Positions 24,940 through 34,725 of a DNA stretch of 64,000 bases are shown one piece after another. Each line of letters begins with the position of its first letter. Within the stretch, counting starts at the first letter, position 1. This DNA is from Paenalcaligenes sp052103955 (GTDB lineage: Bacteria; Pseudomonadota; Gammaproteobacteria; Burkholderiales; Burkholderiaceae_B): assembly GCA_052103955.1 (NCBI GenBank), contig JBQELO010000015.1, positions 25,673 through 89,672 on the forward strand, read 5' to 3'. The translations under genes were made by a program, and so were the position numbers. The notes below the pieces were generated by a model. It was not told where the DNA came from. It saw only the letters and a list, made by a program, of their open reading frames with translations, and made no database searches.

Positions 24940-26300
24940 GCGCACCTGATATTTTGAAGCAGCTGTCGCAAGGCCTGACGCCTGATCCAGCCAATGATTT
25001 GTCGCGTAGCATGATTTTTCATGGCCGCCACATTCAACCTCAAATGTTGGCAGACCTAGACGGTACGAACTGGGGCTTGGAAGACTACGTTAAACGTGGT
25101 GGTTACGAGGCTCTGCGTAAAGTTGTGACCAGCATGACACCAGATGAGGTGATTGCTGAAGTTAAAGCGTCTGCGTTGCGTGGTCGTGGTGGTGCGGGTT
25201 TCCCTACAGGGTTGAAGTGGAGCTTTATGCCCCGCACATTGCCAGGTCAAAAATACCTGGTGTGTAACTCTGACGAAGGTGAGCCAGGTACATTTAAAGA
25301 CCGTGACTTGCTGCGTTTTAACCCACATATCGTGATCGAAGGTATGGCTATTGCAGCGTATGCAATGGGCATTAGCGTGGGCTACAACTACATTCACGGC
25401 GAAATTTTTGAAGTGTACCAACGCTTTGAAGAGGCGTTGGAGCAAGCACGTAAAGCGGGCTTCTTGGGTGACAAACTGTTTGGCACCGACTTCAACTTCC
25501 AGTTGCACGCGTTCCATGGTTATGGCGCTTACATTTGCGGTGAAGAAACCGCATTGCTGGAATCCTTAGAAGGCAAGAAAGGTCAACCGCGGTTCAAACC
25601 GCCATTTCCAGCAAGCTTTGGTTTGTATGGCAAACCGACCACAATTAACAACACGGAAACCTTTGCTTCAGTGCCTTGGATTATCCGTAATAGTGGTCAG
25701 GCTTACCAAGAGATTGGTTTGCCTAATGCAGGTGGTACAAAGATTTTCTCTATTTCCGGTGACGTACAGCGTCCTGGTAACTACGAGATTCCATTGGGCA
25801 CGCCATTTTCCACATTGTTGGAGTTGGCTGGTGGCATGCGCGAAGGGCGCAAGCTGAAAGCGGTGATCCCCGGTGGGTCGTCTGCTCCGGTATTGCCAGC
25901 AGACATCATGATGGCCACAAATATGGACTATGACTCCATTGCTAAAGCGGGCTCCATGTTGGGTTCCGGTGCAGTGATCGTGATGGACGACACACGTTGC
26001 ATGGTGAAAAGCCTGCTGCGTTTGTCGTACTTCTATCAGCATGAAAGCTGCGGTCAATGTACACCGTGCCGTGAAGGTACGGGCTGGTTGTGGCGCATGG
26101 TTCATCGTATCGAGAACGGCAAGGGCAAACCTTCTGATCTGGATATGCTGGACGAGATTGCTCAAAACATCATGGGTCGCACGATTTGTGCGTTGGGGGA
26201 TGCGGCGGCTATGCCAGTACGCAGCTTCATCAAACATTTCCGCGACGAGTTCGCACACCACATCGAACACAGTGACTGTGTGGTGCCCAAATATTTGTAG
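24936..26300 (+). CDS. nuoF: NADH-quinone oxidoreductase subunit F
   Basis: A 454-aa catalytic subunit that binds FMN and NADH and carries cluster N3. Seen: LRGRGGAGFPTGLKW and CNSDEGEPGTFKDR for FMN/NADH binding, AYICGEETALLESLEG, and the ESCGQCTPCREGT [4Fe-4S] motif with its fourth Cys in RTICALGDA. It starts inside the nuoE stop codon, giving translational coupling. Confidence 0.97.
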   Translation: MSAPDILKQLSQGLTPDPANDLSRSMIFHGRHIQPQMLADLDGTNWGLEDYVKRGGYEALRKVVTSMTPDEVIAEVKASALRGRGGAGFPTGLKWSFMPRTLPGQKYLVCNSDEGEPGTFKDRDLLRFNPHIVIEGMAIAAYAMGISVGYNYIHGEIFEVYQRFEEALEQARKAGFLGDKLFGTDFNFQLHAFHGYGAYICGEETALLESLEGKKGQPRFKPPFPASFGLYGKPTTINNTETFASVPWIIRNSGQAYQEIGLPNAGGTKIFSISGDVQRPGNYEIPLGTPFSTLLELAGGMREGRKLKAVIPGGSSAPVLPADIMMATNMDYDSIAKAGSMLGSGAVIVMDDTRCMVKSLLRLSYFYQHESCGQCTPCREGTGWLWRMVHRIENGKGKPSDLDMLDEIAQNIMGRTICALGDAAAMPVRSFIKHFRDEFAHHIEHSDCVVPKYL

Positions 26301-26315
26301 GCTCAGGACGAACTA

Positions 26316-28646
26316 ATGGTAGAACTCACCATCGACGGCATCAAACTAGAAGCGCCTGAAGGCAGCATGGTTATCCAAGCTGCGCAGGATGCTGGGGTGT
26401 ATGTGCCGCACTTCTGTTATCACAAAAAACTTAGCATTGCGGCTAACTGCCGTATGTGTTTGGTTGATGTGGAAAAAGCACCCAAACCGTTGCCTGCGTG
26501 TGCCACACCGGTTACTAACGGTATGGTTGTGCGTACGCGTTCAGAAAAAGCCATCGCTGCACAGAAAAGCGTGATGGAATTCCTGCTGATTAACCACCCA
26601 TTGGATTGCCCGGTTTGTGACCAGGGCGGTGAGTGTCAGCTGCAAGATTTGGCCGTAGGTTATGGCGGTTCCGAATCTCGCTACGAGGAAGAAAAGCGTG
26701 TGGTTGTGGCCAAAGAAATGGGCCCACTGATTTCCACAGAAGCTATGCAACGTTGCATTCACTGTACACGCTGTGTGCGTACTGGCGAAGAAATCGCTGG
26801 TCTGCAAGAAGTAGGTATGTTGAACCGCGGCGAACACGCTGAAATCACCACTTTTGTGGGGCGTGCTGTAGAGTCTGAATTGTCCGGTAACATGATTGAC
26901 GTGTGCCCCGTTGGCGCGCTGTTGTCTAAACCGTTCCACTTCAAAGCTCGTACATGGGAATTGGCCCGTCGCCATTCCGTAAGCCCACACGACAGCTTGG
27001 GTGCCAACTTGGTTGTGCAATCCAAAATGGATCGTGTACTGCGTGTAGTACCGTTTGAAAACGAAGCGGTTAACGAGTGCTGGATCAGTGACCGTGACCG
27101 TTTCTCTTACACAGGTTTGTACACTGAAGACCGTCTGACACACCCCATGATTCGTGGCAGTGATGGCAGCTGGCGTGAGGCGTCGTGGAGCGATGCACTA
27201 CAACACGTAGTGGCTGCCATGAACGCGATCCGCGAGAAATTCGGTGCAGATCAAATTGGTGGCTTGGGTAGCCCAACAGCGACTACAGAAGAATTGGCCT
27301 TGTTGGCACGTTTGATGCGTGCGCTGGGCTCAGAAAACGTTGACTTCCGTCTGCGTCAAATTGATGCGCGTTTAGATCAAGCACTGGCTGGTACTCCATG
27401 GTTGGGTATGCCAGTTACGCAGCTAAACGAGTTGGATCGTGTGTTGGTCGTAGGTTCTTTCCTGCGTAAAGACCACCCACTGATGGCACAACGTCTGCGC
27501 CAAGCTGTTAAAGCAGGTGCTCAAGTGTCCTTCATTGACTCTGCTGCTGATGATCCGCACTTCGCACATATTCACCAGCGTATGACCGTTGCACCTAGCC
27601 AGATTGCTAATGCTGTGGCTGAAGTGGCTGTTGCGTTGGCTGAAGCTGCTGGTCAAACTGCACCAGCAGAATTTGCTGGTGTACAGGTTAGTGCAGAAGC
27701 ACGCCGTATAGCTGAAAGCCTAAGTTCTGGCGAGAAAGTGGCTGTGTTTTTGGGCAACATGGTAGTGTCCAGCGATAACGCGAGCGTGATCGCGGCTAAC
27801 GCTGCTGAAGTGGCTAAAGCTGCTAAAGCGACACTGGGCTGGTTGACTGCAGGTGGTAATACGGTTGGTGGTTACTTGGCGAATGCCGTACCTGCTAACG
27901 GTGCTCTGACTGCTGAGCAAATGTTGGCGCAAAGCTTGCGTTCTTACATTGTGCTGCACACAGAGCCAGCCTTTGATAGCGACTACGGTGCTCGTGCTGT
28001 AGAAACACTGAAAGCAGCGGCATTGTCCGTGGCCCTGACTCCTTTCCGCAGCGCGGCAGAAGAATGGGCCGATGTGATGCTGCCTATCGCACCATTTACA
28101 GAAACTTCCGGTTCTTTTGTGAACGCCGAAGGCCGTGTGCAAAGCTTCAAAGGTGCTGCGGCTCCTTTGGGTGAAACACGTCCAGGTTGGAAAGTGCTTC
28201 GCGTGTTGGGTAACCTGTTCCAGTTGGACGGTTTCGACGACGAAACGTCTGAGTCTGTGCGTGACAGCGTATTGGCTGCTGGTATTGAGCCACGTCTAAA
28301 CAACGCAATCAACGCTAAGCCTGCGCTGGTTGCTGCTGCAGAAGGCCTAGAGCGCGTTACTGATGTGCCTATTTACCGCAGTGATGCGTTGGTACGTCGT
28401 GCTGAACCATTGCAACAAACACCAGCAAGCGTACTGCCTACAGCACGTATGAATGCTGCCACACTGGCAAAATTGTCGCTGGCTGACGGTGACAGTGTGC
28501 GAGTTCGTTCAGCTCAAGGTGAAACCGTCTTGCCAGTTCAATTGGATGACACGGTGGCATTGGGTAGCGTACGTATCGCGACCGCCTTTGCAGAAACTGC
28601 ATCGTTAGGAAGCAGCTTCGGTCAACTGACAGTGGAGCGTGTCTAA
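26316..28646 (+). CDS. nuoG: NADH-quinone oxidoreductase subunit G
   Basis: A 776-aa iron-sulfur subunit. The N-terminal ferredoxin-like domain has Cys at CYHKKLSIAANCRMCLV and PACATPV (N1b), then HPLDCPVCDQGGECQLQD (N4/N5 region), and CIHCTRC and CPVGAL for the further [4Fe-4S] clusters. A long molybdopterin-oxidoreductase-like domain follows (from about residue 220), as in all NuoG, without obvious catalytic use. nuoH starts on the base after its stop. Confidence 0.95.
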   Translation: MVELTIDGIKLEAPEGSMVIQAAQDAGVYVPHFCYHKKLSIAANCRMCLVDVEKAPKPLPACATPVTNGMVVRTRSEKAIAAQKSVMEFLLINHPLDCPVCDQGGECQLQDLAVGYGGSESRYEEEKRVVVAKEMGPLISTEAMQRCIHCTRCVRTGEEIAGLQEVGMLNRGEHAEITTFVGRAVESELSGNMIDVCPVGALLSKPFHFKARTWELARRHSVSPHDSLGANLVVQSKMDRVLRVVPFENEAVNECWISDRDRFSYTGLYTEDRLTHPMIRGSDGSWREASWSDALQHVVAAMNAIREKFGADQIGGLGSPTATTEELALLARLMRALGSENVDFRLRQIDARLDQALAGTPWLGMPVTQLNELDRVLVVGSFLRKDHPLMAQRLRQAVKAGAQVSFIDSAADDPHFAHIHQRMTVAPSQIANAVAEVAVALAEAAGQTAPAEFAGVQVSAEARRIAESLSSGEKVAVFLGNMVVSSDNASVIAANAAEVAKAAKATLGWLTAGGNTVGGYLANAVPANGALTAEQMLAQSLRSYIVLHTEPAFDSDYGARAVETLKAAALSVALTPFRSAAEEWADVMLPIAPFTETSGSFVNAEGRVQSFKGAAAPLGETRPGWKVLRVLGNLFQLDGFDDETSESVRDSVLAAGIEPRLNNAINAKPALVAAAEGLERVTDVPIYRSDALVRRAEPLQQTPASVLPTARMNAATLAKLSLADGDSVRVRSAQGETVLPVQLDDTVALGSVRIATAFAETASLGSSFGQLTVERV

Positions 28647-29720
28647 ATGGAACTGCTGACAACTATTCAAAACTTCGGCGAAGGTTTGATTGGTCCTACC
28701 GCATGGTATGTGGTGTGGACACTGATCAAAATCGTTTGTATCGCTTTGCCGATCATCATCTGCGTGGCTTACCTGACATACTGGGAACGTAAGATGATTG
28801 GTTTCATGCACGCTCGTAAAGGTCCAAACCGCGTGGGTCCACGTGGTTTGCTGCAACCTTTTGCTGACGTGTTCAAACTATTGACCAAAGAAGTTATTGT
28901 GCCTAGCAAGGCCAATAAAGTGCTGTTCTTCTTGGGGCCAGTGGTAACGTTGATGCCTGCTTTGGCAGCATGGGCGGTTATCCCCTTTGGTCCAGAAGTG
29001 GTCTTAGCAAACATTAACGCAGGTCTGCTGTACATCTTGGCGATTACGTCACTGGGTGTGTACGGCGTGATCGTGGCAGGTTGGGCTTCTAACTCTAAGT
29101 ACGCGTTACTGGGTGGTCTGCGTGCAGCGGCTCAGGTGCTGTCTTACGAGTTGGCGATTGGTTTTGTGCTGATTACTGTGTTGTTGGTATCGGGCACATT
29201 GAACCTAAGCGAAATCGTACAGGGCCAAGATCGTGGGATGTTTGCCGATAGTGGCTTGAACTTCCTGTCTTGGAACTGGTTGCCTCTGCTGCCATTGTTT
29301 GTGGTTTACGTGATTTCTGCAGTAGCAGAAACCAACCGTCACCCGTTTGACGTGGTGGAAGGTGAGTCCGAGATTGTGGCGGGCCCAATGGTAGAGTACT
29401 CCGGTATGGGGTTTGCTCTGTTCTTCCTGGGTGAGTACGCCAACATGATCTTGTTGTCGGCACTGGCATCCATCATGTTCTTGGGCGGCTGGTTGCCAAT
29501 CGTTGACTTTGCTCCCTTTACCTGGATTCCAGGCTGGTTGTGGCTGGGTCTGAAAACCTTTGTTGTAGTGTCAATGTTCATTTGGTTCCGTGCGACATTC
29601 CCACGTTACCGCTATGACCAGATTATGCGTTTGGGCTGGAAAGTATTCATTCCGCTGACAGGTATCTGGTTATTGGTGGTCGCGATCTGGATGCAGACAC
29701 CCTGGAACATCTGGCAATAA
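28647..29720 (+). CDS. nuoH: NADH-quinone oxidoreductase subunit H
   Basis: A 357-aa membrane subunit at the junction of the two arms, forming the quinone chamber entrance and the first proton path. Seen: ERKMIGFMHARKGPNRVGP, LLQPFADVFKLLTKE, and the cytoplasmic acidic loop AETNRHPFDVVEGESEIVAG. Eight hydrophobic segments. It abuts nuoG directly. Confidence 0.97.
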   Translation: MELLTTIQNFGEGLIGPTAWYVVWTLIKIVCIALPIIICVAYLTYWERKMIGFMHARKGPNRVGPRGLLQPFADVFKLLTKEVIVPSKANKVLFFLGPVVTLMPALAAWAVIPFGPEVVLANINAGLLYILAITSLGVYGVIVAGWASNSKYALLGGLRAAAQVLSYELAIGFVLITVLLVSGTLNLSEIVQGQDRGMFADSGLNFLSWNWLPLLPLFVVYVISAVAETNRHPFDVVEGESEIVAGPMVEYSGMGFALFFLGEYANMILLSALASIMFLGGWLPIVDFAPFTWIPGWLWLGLKTFVVVSMFIWFRATFPRYRYDQIMRLGWKVFIPLTGIWLLVVAIWMQTPWNIWQ

Positions 29721-29740
29721 GGCTCGGGGGCTAAATAATT

Positions 29741-30229
29741 ATGGAAGCGATTAAAGATTTTTTTGGCAGCCTGATGCTGTCCGAGATGCTGAAGGGTATG
29801 CGTCTGACCGGGCGTTACTTTTTCCGCCGCAAAATTACGTTGCATTATCCACAGGAAAAAACGCCTACATCGGCGCGTTTTCGTGGGTTGCACGCTTTGC
29901 GACGCTATCCCAATGGTGAGGAGCGCTGCATTGCCTGTAAATTATGCGAAGCAGTTTGTCCGGCCTTGGCCATCTCCATCGAATCCGATGAGCGTGCAGA
30001 CGGCACACGTCGTACTACACGTTACGATATCGATTTAACTAAATGCATTTTCTGCGGGTTTTGTGAAGAAAGTTGTCCAGTTGACTCCATCGTGGAAACA
30101 CATATCCACGAATACCATGGGGAAAAACGTGGTGACCTGTACTTCACAAAAGAAATGTTGCTGGCAGTAGGGGACCGTTACGAGTCCGAAATTGCTGAGC
30201 GACGTGCCGCTGATGCGCCTTACCGCTAA
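29741..30229 (+). CDS. nuoI: NADH-quinone oxidoreductase subunit I
   Basis: A 162-aa subunit holding clusters N6a and N6b in two ferredoxin motifs: CIACKLCEAVCPALAI and CIFCGFCEESCPVDSI, eight cysteines in all. The short N-terminal amphipathic helix and RFRGLHALRRYPNGEERC are family features. Twenty bases separate it from nuoH. Confidence 0.97.
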   Translation: MEAIKDFFGSLMLSEMLKGMRLTGRYFFRRKITLHYPQEKTPTSARFRGLHALRRYPNGEERCIACKLCEAVCPALAISIESDERADGTRRTTRYDIDLTKCIFCGFCEESCPVDSIVETHIHEYHGEKRGDLYFTKEMLLAVGDRYESEIAERRAADAPYR

Positions 30230-30247
30230 GACAGGAGCAGAATACTC

Positions 30248-30883
30248 ATGTTTTCAACGATTCTGTTTTACGTGCTGGCGCTGGTTATTGTCATCGCTGC
30301 GTTCCGTGTGGTCACGGCTCGCAGTCCAGTGACAGCCGTGCTGCATTTGATTTTGACTTTCTTCACAGCCGCTATGCTGTGGATCTCGATGGGGGCCGAG
30401 TTCTTGGGCCTATTGCTAATCGTGGTCTACGTTGGTGCGGTAATGGTGATGTTCTTGTTTGTGATCATGTTGTTGGATGTGCGTATGCCATCCATGACAG
30501 AGCACTTCAAGGCCTATATGCCAGTGGGCTCCATCGTGGGTCTGATTATGATTGCTGAAATGGCGATTGTATTGTTGCGCGCTTGGGTGGAAACACCTGC
30601 AGCTGCCGTAATGCCTGAGAACTACAACAACACGAAAGTGCTGGGCGTACTGATGTACACCGAGTACGTGATGGCTGTGCAAGTAGGTGGGGTAATCCTG
30701 CTGGTAGGTATGGTAGCGGCTATTGCGTTGACACTGCGTCGTCGTTCCGATGTGAAGCGTACGGTTTCCTCTAAACAAGTGAAAGTGCGTGCTGAAGACC
30801 GTCTGCGTCTGGTTAGCATGCAAGCTCAGGTGGAACAACCCTCTACAGCTTCAGAAACTAACAGCGCTGGAGATAAACAATGA
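30248..30883 (+). CDS. nuoJ: NADH-quinone oxidoreductase subunit J
   Basis: A 211-aa membrane subunit with five helices. LLIVVYVGAVMVMFLFVIML contains the conserved pi-bulge helix that couples quinone reduction to proton pumping. A charged C-terminal tail of about 50 residues follows the last helix. Its stop overlaps the nuoK start (ATGA at 30880-30883). Confidence 0.94.
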   Translation: MFSTILFYVLALVIVIAAFRVVTARSPVTAVLHLILTFFTAAMLWISMGAEFLGLLLIVVYVGAVMVMFLFVIMLLDVRMPSMTEHFKAYMPVGSIVGLIMIAEMAIVLLRAWVETPAAAVMPENYNNTKVLGVLMYTEYVMAVQVGGVILLVGMVAAIALTLRRRSDVKRTVSSKQVKVRAEDRLRLVSMQAQVEQPSTASETNSAGDKQ

Positions 30884-31191
30884 TGACACTAGGGTTGACG
30901 CACTATCTGATTTTAAGTGCCGTCCTGTTTACTATCGGTTTGCTGGGTTTCTTCTTCAATCGCCGCAATCTGCTGATCCTCTTGATGTCCGTCGAGCTGA
31001 TCCTGCTATCCGCGAACATGAACTTCGTTGCATTTTCTACCTGGTCAGGTGACATTGCAGGGCAGGTTTTTGTTTTCTTTGTGTTAACCGTTGCAGCTGC
31101 TGAAGCAGCTATTGGTCTGGCAATTCTGGTATTGCTGTTCCGTAACTTGCAATCGATTAGCGTAAACAAACTTGACCAGCTCAAGGGTTGA
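30880..31191 (+). CDS. nuoK: NADH-quinone oxidoreductase subunit K
   Basis: A 103-aa three-helix antiporter-like subunit. Two consecutive ATGs (30880, 30883) are possible starts; the first overlaps the nuoJ stop. Seen: GFFFNRRNLLILLMSVELILLSANMNF with the conserved membrane Glu (MSVELIL) and a second Glu in AAAEAAIGLAI, both needed for proton transfer. Confidence 0.95.
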   Translation: MMTLGLTHYLILSAVLFTIGLLGFFFNRRNLLILLMSVELILLSANMNFVAFSTWSGDIAGQVFVFFVLTVAAAEAAIGLAILVLLFRNLQSISVNKLDQLKG

Positions 31192-31207
31192 TGGGATCGC
31201 ACATACT

Positions 31208-33214
31208 ATGAACTCACCAAGTCTTTATTTACTCATTGCATTGGCTCCCCTGGTCGGGGCCATGGTGGCTGGCCTGTTTGGTACTGGCTTTCTGGGCCGT
31301 TTCATCGGTAAGAAAGCCGCACACAGCATCACTATCTTGGGCGTGTTGATTTCCTTCATCGGTTCGGTGATGGTATTGATGCAGACCATTGATGGTCAAA
31401 CTTACAACGGTGCTGTGTACACCTGGGCCACTATCGGTAACGTCAGCTGGGAAATTGGTTTCCTGATTGACCGCTTGACGGCATTGATGATGGTTGTGGT
31501 TACTTCCGTATCACTGATGGTGCACATTTACACCATTGGCTATATGGCTGAAGACCCAGGCTACCAACGCTTTTTCTCTTACATCTCGCTGTTTACCTTC
31601 TCGATGTTGATGCTGGTCATGTCTAACAACATGCTGCAGCTGTTCTTCGGTTGGGAAGCTGTGGGTCTGGTTTCTTACCTGCTGATCGGTTTCTGGTACG
31701 AACGTAAAACCGCGATTTTCGCCAACATGAAAGCCTTCTTGGTGAACCGTGTGGGTGACTTCGGTTTTGTGTTGGGTATTGGTTTGCTGTATGCCTACAC
31801 AGGCAGCATGCGTTACGACGATGTGTTCGCGCATGTAGCACAACTGAGCACCATGAAATTCCCAGGTACAGACTGGCAATTGCTGACAGTAGCGTGTATT
31901 GCTCTGTTTGTAGGTGCTATGGGTAAATCGGCTCAGGTGCCTTTGCACTCTTGGCTGCCAGACTCCATGGAAGGCCCTACACCTATCTCCGCACTGATTC
32001 ACGCGGCGACAATGGTGACAGCAGGTATCTTCATGGTGGCTCGTTTCTCACCTGTGTACGAACACTCCACCACAGCGTTGTCCATGATCATTGTGATCGG
32101 TGCAATCGGTGCGTTGTTCTTGGGTGCGCTGGGCATTATCCAAAACGATATTAAACGCGTAGTGGCGTACTCAACCTTGTCTCAGTTGGGTTACATGACT
32201 GTGGCACTGGGTGCTTCTACTTACTCGGTAGCGATCTTCCACTTGATGACACACGCCTTCTTTAAAGCGTTGCTGTTCTTGGGGGCTGGTTCGGTCATTA
32301 TCGGTATGCACCATAATCAAGACATCCGTGCAATGGGTGGGCTGCGTAAATACATGCCTATCACATGGATTACTTTCTTGATTGGTACGCTGGCGTTGGT
32401 GGGTACACCATTCTTCTCCGGTTTCTACTCCAAAGAAAGCATCATTGAAGCCGCACATGCTGCAGCTGAAGCGGGTCTGTGGGGTGCTAACTTCGCGTAC
32501 TACAGTGTATTGATCGGTGTGTTTGTGACATCGCTGTACTCTTTCCGTCTGTACTTCTTGGTATTCCACGGTAAAGAAAACTTCCGCAATCCTTCCAAAG
32601 AAGCATTGGGCGATCACCATGCGCTGGAAGGCAACCCACACGAATCACCATGGGTTGTGACAGTACCTCTGCTGTTGTTGGCTGTGCCATCCATCATCAC
32701 TGGTATCTGGTTTGTGGATCCATTGTTGTACGGTAGTTTCTTTGACAACATCATCACCGTTCACCCAGAAGAACACCCAGCCATTGTTGAGTTGGCTTCC
32801 GGTTGGAAAGGTTGGATGGCATACGCATTGCACGGCTTTGTGACTCTGCCATTCTTCTTGGTGGTAGCGGGTATGGTCGTAGCATGGTATTGCTACCTGA
32901 TTAACCCAGCTGTGCCGGCCGCGATCAAACGCAACACTGCGTTTATCAACAAGGTCATGGAAAACAAATACTACGTGGACTGGTTCAACGAACAAGTCAT
33001 TGCTCGCGGTGCTCGTTGTTTGGGTACTGGTCTCTGGAAAGGGGCGGATGCTGGCTTGATTGACGGTCTGATCGTCAACGGTAGCGCTCGTGTAGTAGGT
33101 TGGGTTGCTGCGGTGTCTCGCCGACTGCAATCCGGTTTCATCTACCACTACGCTTTTGCCATGATCATCGGTATTGTGGTGCTCCTGACATTCTTTGTGC
33201 TGACGGTTAAATAA
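31208..33214 (+). CDS. nuoL: NADH-quinone oxidoreductase subunit L
   Basis: A 668-aa antiporter-like proton-pumping subunit. I start it at ATG 31208 (MNSPSLYLLIALAPLVG), not at the upstream in-frame codon inside nuoK. Seen: FFGWEAVGLVSYLLIGFWYE with the conserved Glu, SAQVPLHSWLPDSMEGPTP with the pumping Lys/His region, and a C-terminal extension that forms the lateral helix along the membrane arm. It shares one base with the nuoM start. Confidence 0.96.
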   Translation: MNSPSLYLLIALAPLVGAMVAGLFGTGFLGRFIGKKAAHSITILGVLISFIGSVMVLMQTIDGQTYNGAVYTWATIGNVSWEIGFLIDRLTALMMVVVTSVSLMVHIYTIGYMAEDPGYQRFFSYISLFTFSMLMLVMSNNMLQLFFGWEAVGLVSYLLIGFWYERKTAIFANMKAFLVNRVGDFGFVLGIGLLYAYTGSMRYDDVFAHVAQLSTMKFPGTDWQLLTVACIALFVGAMGKSAQVPLHSWLPDSMEGPTPISALIHAATMVTAGIFMVARFSPVYEHSTTALSMIIVIGAIGALFLGALGIIQNDIKRVVAYSTLSQLGYMTVALGASTYSVAIFHLMTHAFFKALLFLGAGSVIIGMHHNQDIRAMGGLRKYMPITWITFLIGTLALVGTPFFSGFYSKESIIEAAHAAAEAGLWGANFAYYSVLIGVFVTSLYSFRLYFLVFHGKENFRNPSKEALGDHHALEGNPHESPWVVTVPLLLLAVPSIITGIWFVDPLLYGSFFDNIITVHPEEHPAIVELASGWKGWMAYALHGFVTLPFFLVVAGMVVAWYCYLINPAVPAAIKRNTAFINKVMENKYYVDWFNEQVIARGARCLGTGLWKGADAGLIDGLIVNGSARVVGWVAAVSRRLQSGFIYHYAFAMIIGIVVLLTFFVLTVK

Positions 33215-34713
33215 TGGCAAGCGATATGGTGTCTTCAACATTTCCCTGGTTATCGCTCGCAATCTTTGTGCCCATTTTTGCCGGCCTTTTGGTGCTGGCA
33301 CTGGGGCGCGATGATCGTGCTAATTTCACGCGTACACTGGCGCTGATTGGTGCGGTTGCGAGCTTCTTGGTAACAATTCCGCTGTACACAGGTTTCGACC
33401 CCAGTACAGCTGACCTGCAGTTTGTAGAGCTAACTCCCTGGATCCAGACCTTTGCCGTCAACTACCACTTAGGTGTAGATGGTATTTCTCTGTGGTTTGT
33501 ATTGCTGACAGCCTTCATCACCATTATTGTGGTGTTGGCAGGCTGGGAAGTGATTAAGGATCGCGTACCGCAATACATGGGTGCGTTCCTGATTCTGTCG
33601 GGTTTGATGATTGGTGTGTTTGCAGCAGCCGATGGCATGCTGTTCTACATCTTCTTCGAAGCTACCTTGATCCCTATGTACATCATCATCGGTGTATGGG
33701 GTGGTCCACGTCGCGTGTACGCATCGTTCAAGTTCTTCTTGTACACCTTGTTGGGTTCGTTGCTGACTTTGGTTGCGTTCATCTACTTGTGGAACGTGTC
33801 AGGTGGCAGCTTCGACATCAAAACATGGCACGATGTGGCCTTGCCGATCAAACCACAAATTCTGATCTTCTTGGCACTGTTCATGGCCTTTGCTGTGAAA
33901 GTTCCAATGTGGCCAGTACACACATGGTTGCCTGATGCTCACGTGGAAGCACCTACTGGTGGTTCCGTTGTGTTGGCGGCGATCATGTTGAAATTGGGTG
34001 CGTACGGTTTCTTGCGTTTCTCGCTGCCTATCGCTCCAGATGCATCACACACCCTGTCGGGTTTCATGATTACTCTGTCTTTGGTTGCCGTGATCTACAT
34101 TGGTCTGGTAGCGATTGTTCAGAAAGACATGAAGAAACTGGTGGCTTACTCTTCAGTTGCTCACATGGGTTTCGTAACACTGGGCTTCTTCATCTTCAAC
34201 GCCACCGGTATGGAAGGCGCGATCATGCAGATGATTTCCCACGGTTTTGTATCCGGTGCGATGTTCCTGTGTATTGGTGTGCTGTACGACCGTTTGCACT
34301 CACGTGAAATTTCCGACTACGGTGGCGTAGTCAGCGTCATGCCACGTTTTGTGACCTTCTTCGTACTGTTCTCCATGGCAAACGCTGGTTTGCCAGGTAC
34401 CAGTGGCTTTATCGGTGAATTCACGGTGATTATGGGCGCAGTGCAGTACAACTTCTGGATCGGCTTGTTGACTGCTACAGCGTTGATTACTGGTGCTTCC
34501 TATTCGCTGTGGTTGCTGAAACGCGTAGCGTACGGCCCCATTACCAATGACAACGTGCGTAGCATGCCAGACCTAAGTGGTCGTGAGTTCTTCATCATGG
34601 CTGTGATGGCAATTGCTGTGTTGTACATGGGTGTGTATCCAAAACCGTTCACAGAAGTCATGCACGTTTCGGTTGATGCACTGTTGCAGCATGTGTCTGT
34701 ATCGAAACTGTAG
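33214..34713 (+). CDS. nuoM: NADH-quinone oxidoreductase subunit M
   Basis: A 499-aa antiporter-like subunit with about 14 helices. Seen: FYIFFEATLIPMYIIIGVWG with the conserved Glu, and AVKVPMWPVHTWLPDAHVEA with the channel Lys. ATG 33214 overlaps the last base of nuoL; a second ATG four codons on (33226) is possible. Confidence 0.96.
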   Translation: MASDMVSSTFPWLSLAIFVPIFAGLLVLALGRDDRANFTRTLALIGAVASFLVTIPLYTGFDPSTADLQFVELTPWIQTFAVNYHLGVDGISLWFVLLTAFITIIVVLAGWEVIKDRVPQYMGAFLILSGLMIGVFAAADGMLFYIFFEATLIPMYIIIGVWGGPRRVYASFKFFLYTLLGSLLTLVAFIYLWNVSGGSFDIKTWHDVALPIKPQILIFLALFMAFAVKVPMWPVHTWLPDAHVEAPTGGSVVLAAIMLKLGAYGFLRFSLPIAPDASHTLSGFMITLSLVAVIYIGLVAIVQKDMKKLVAYSSVAHMGFVTLGFFIFNATGMEGAIMQMISHGFVSGAMFLCIGVLYDRLHSREISDYGGVVSVMPRFVTFFVLFSMANAGLPGTSGFIGEFTVIMGAVQYNFWIGLLTATALITGASYSLWLLKRVAYGPITNDNVRSMPDLSGREFFIMAVMAIAVLYMGVYPKPFTEVMHVSVDALLQHVSVSKL

Positions 34714-34725
34714 GCCTGGAAGATT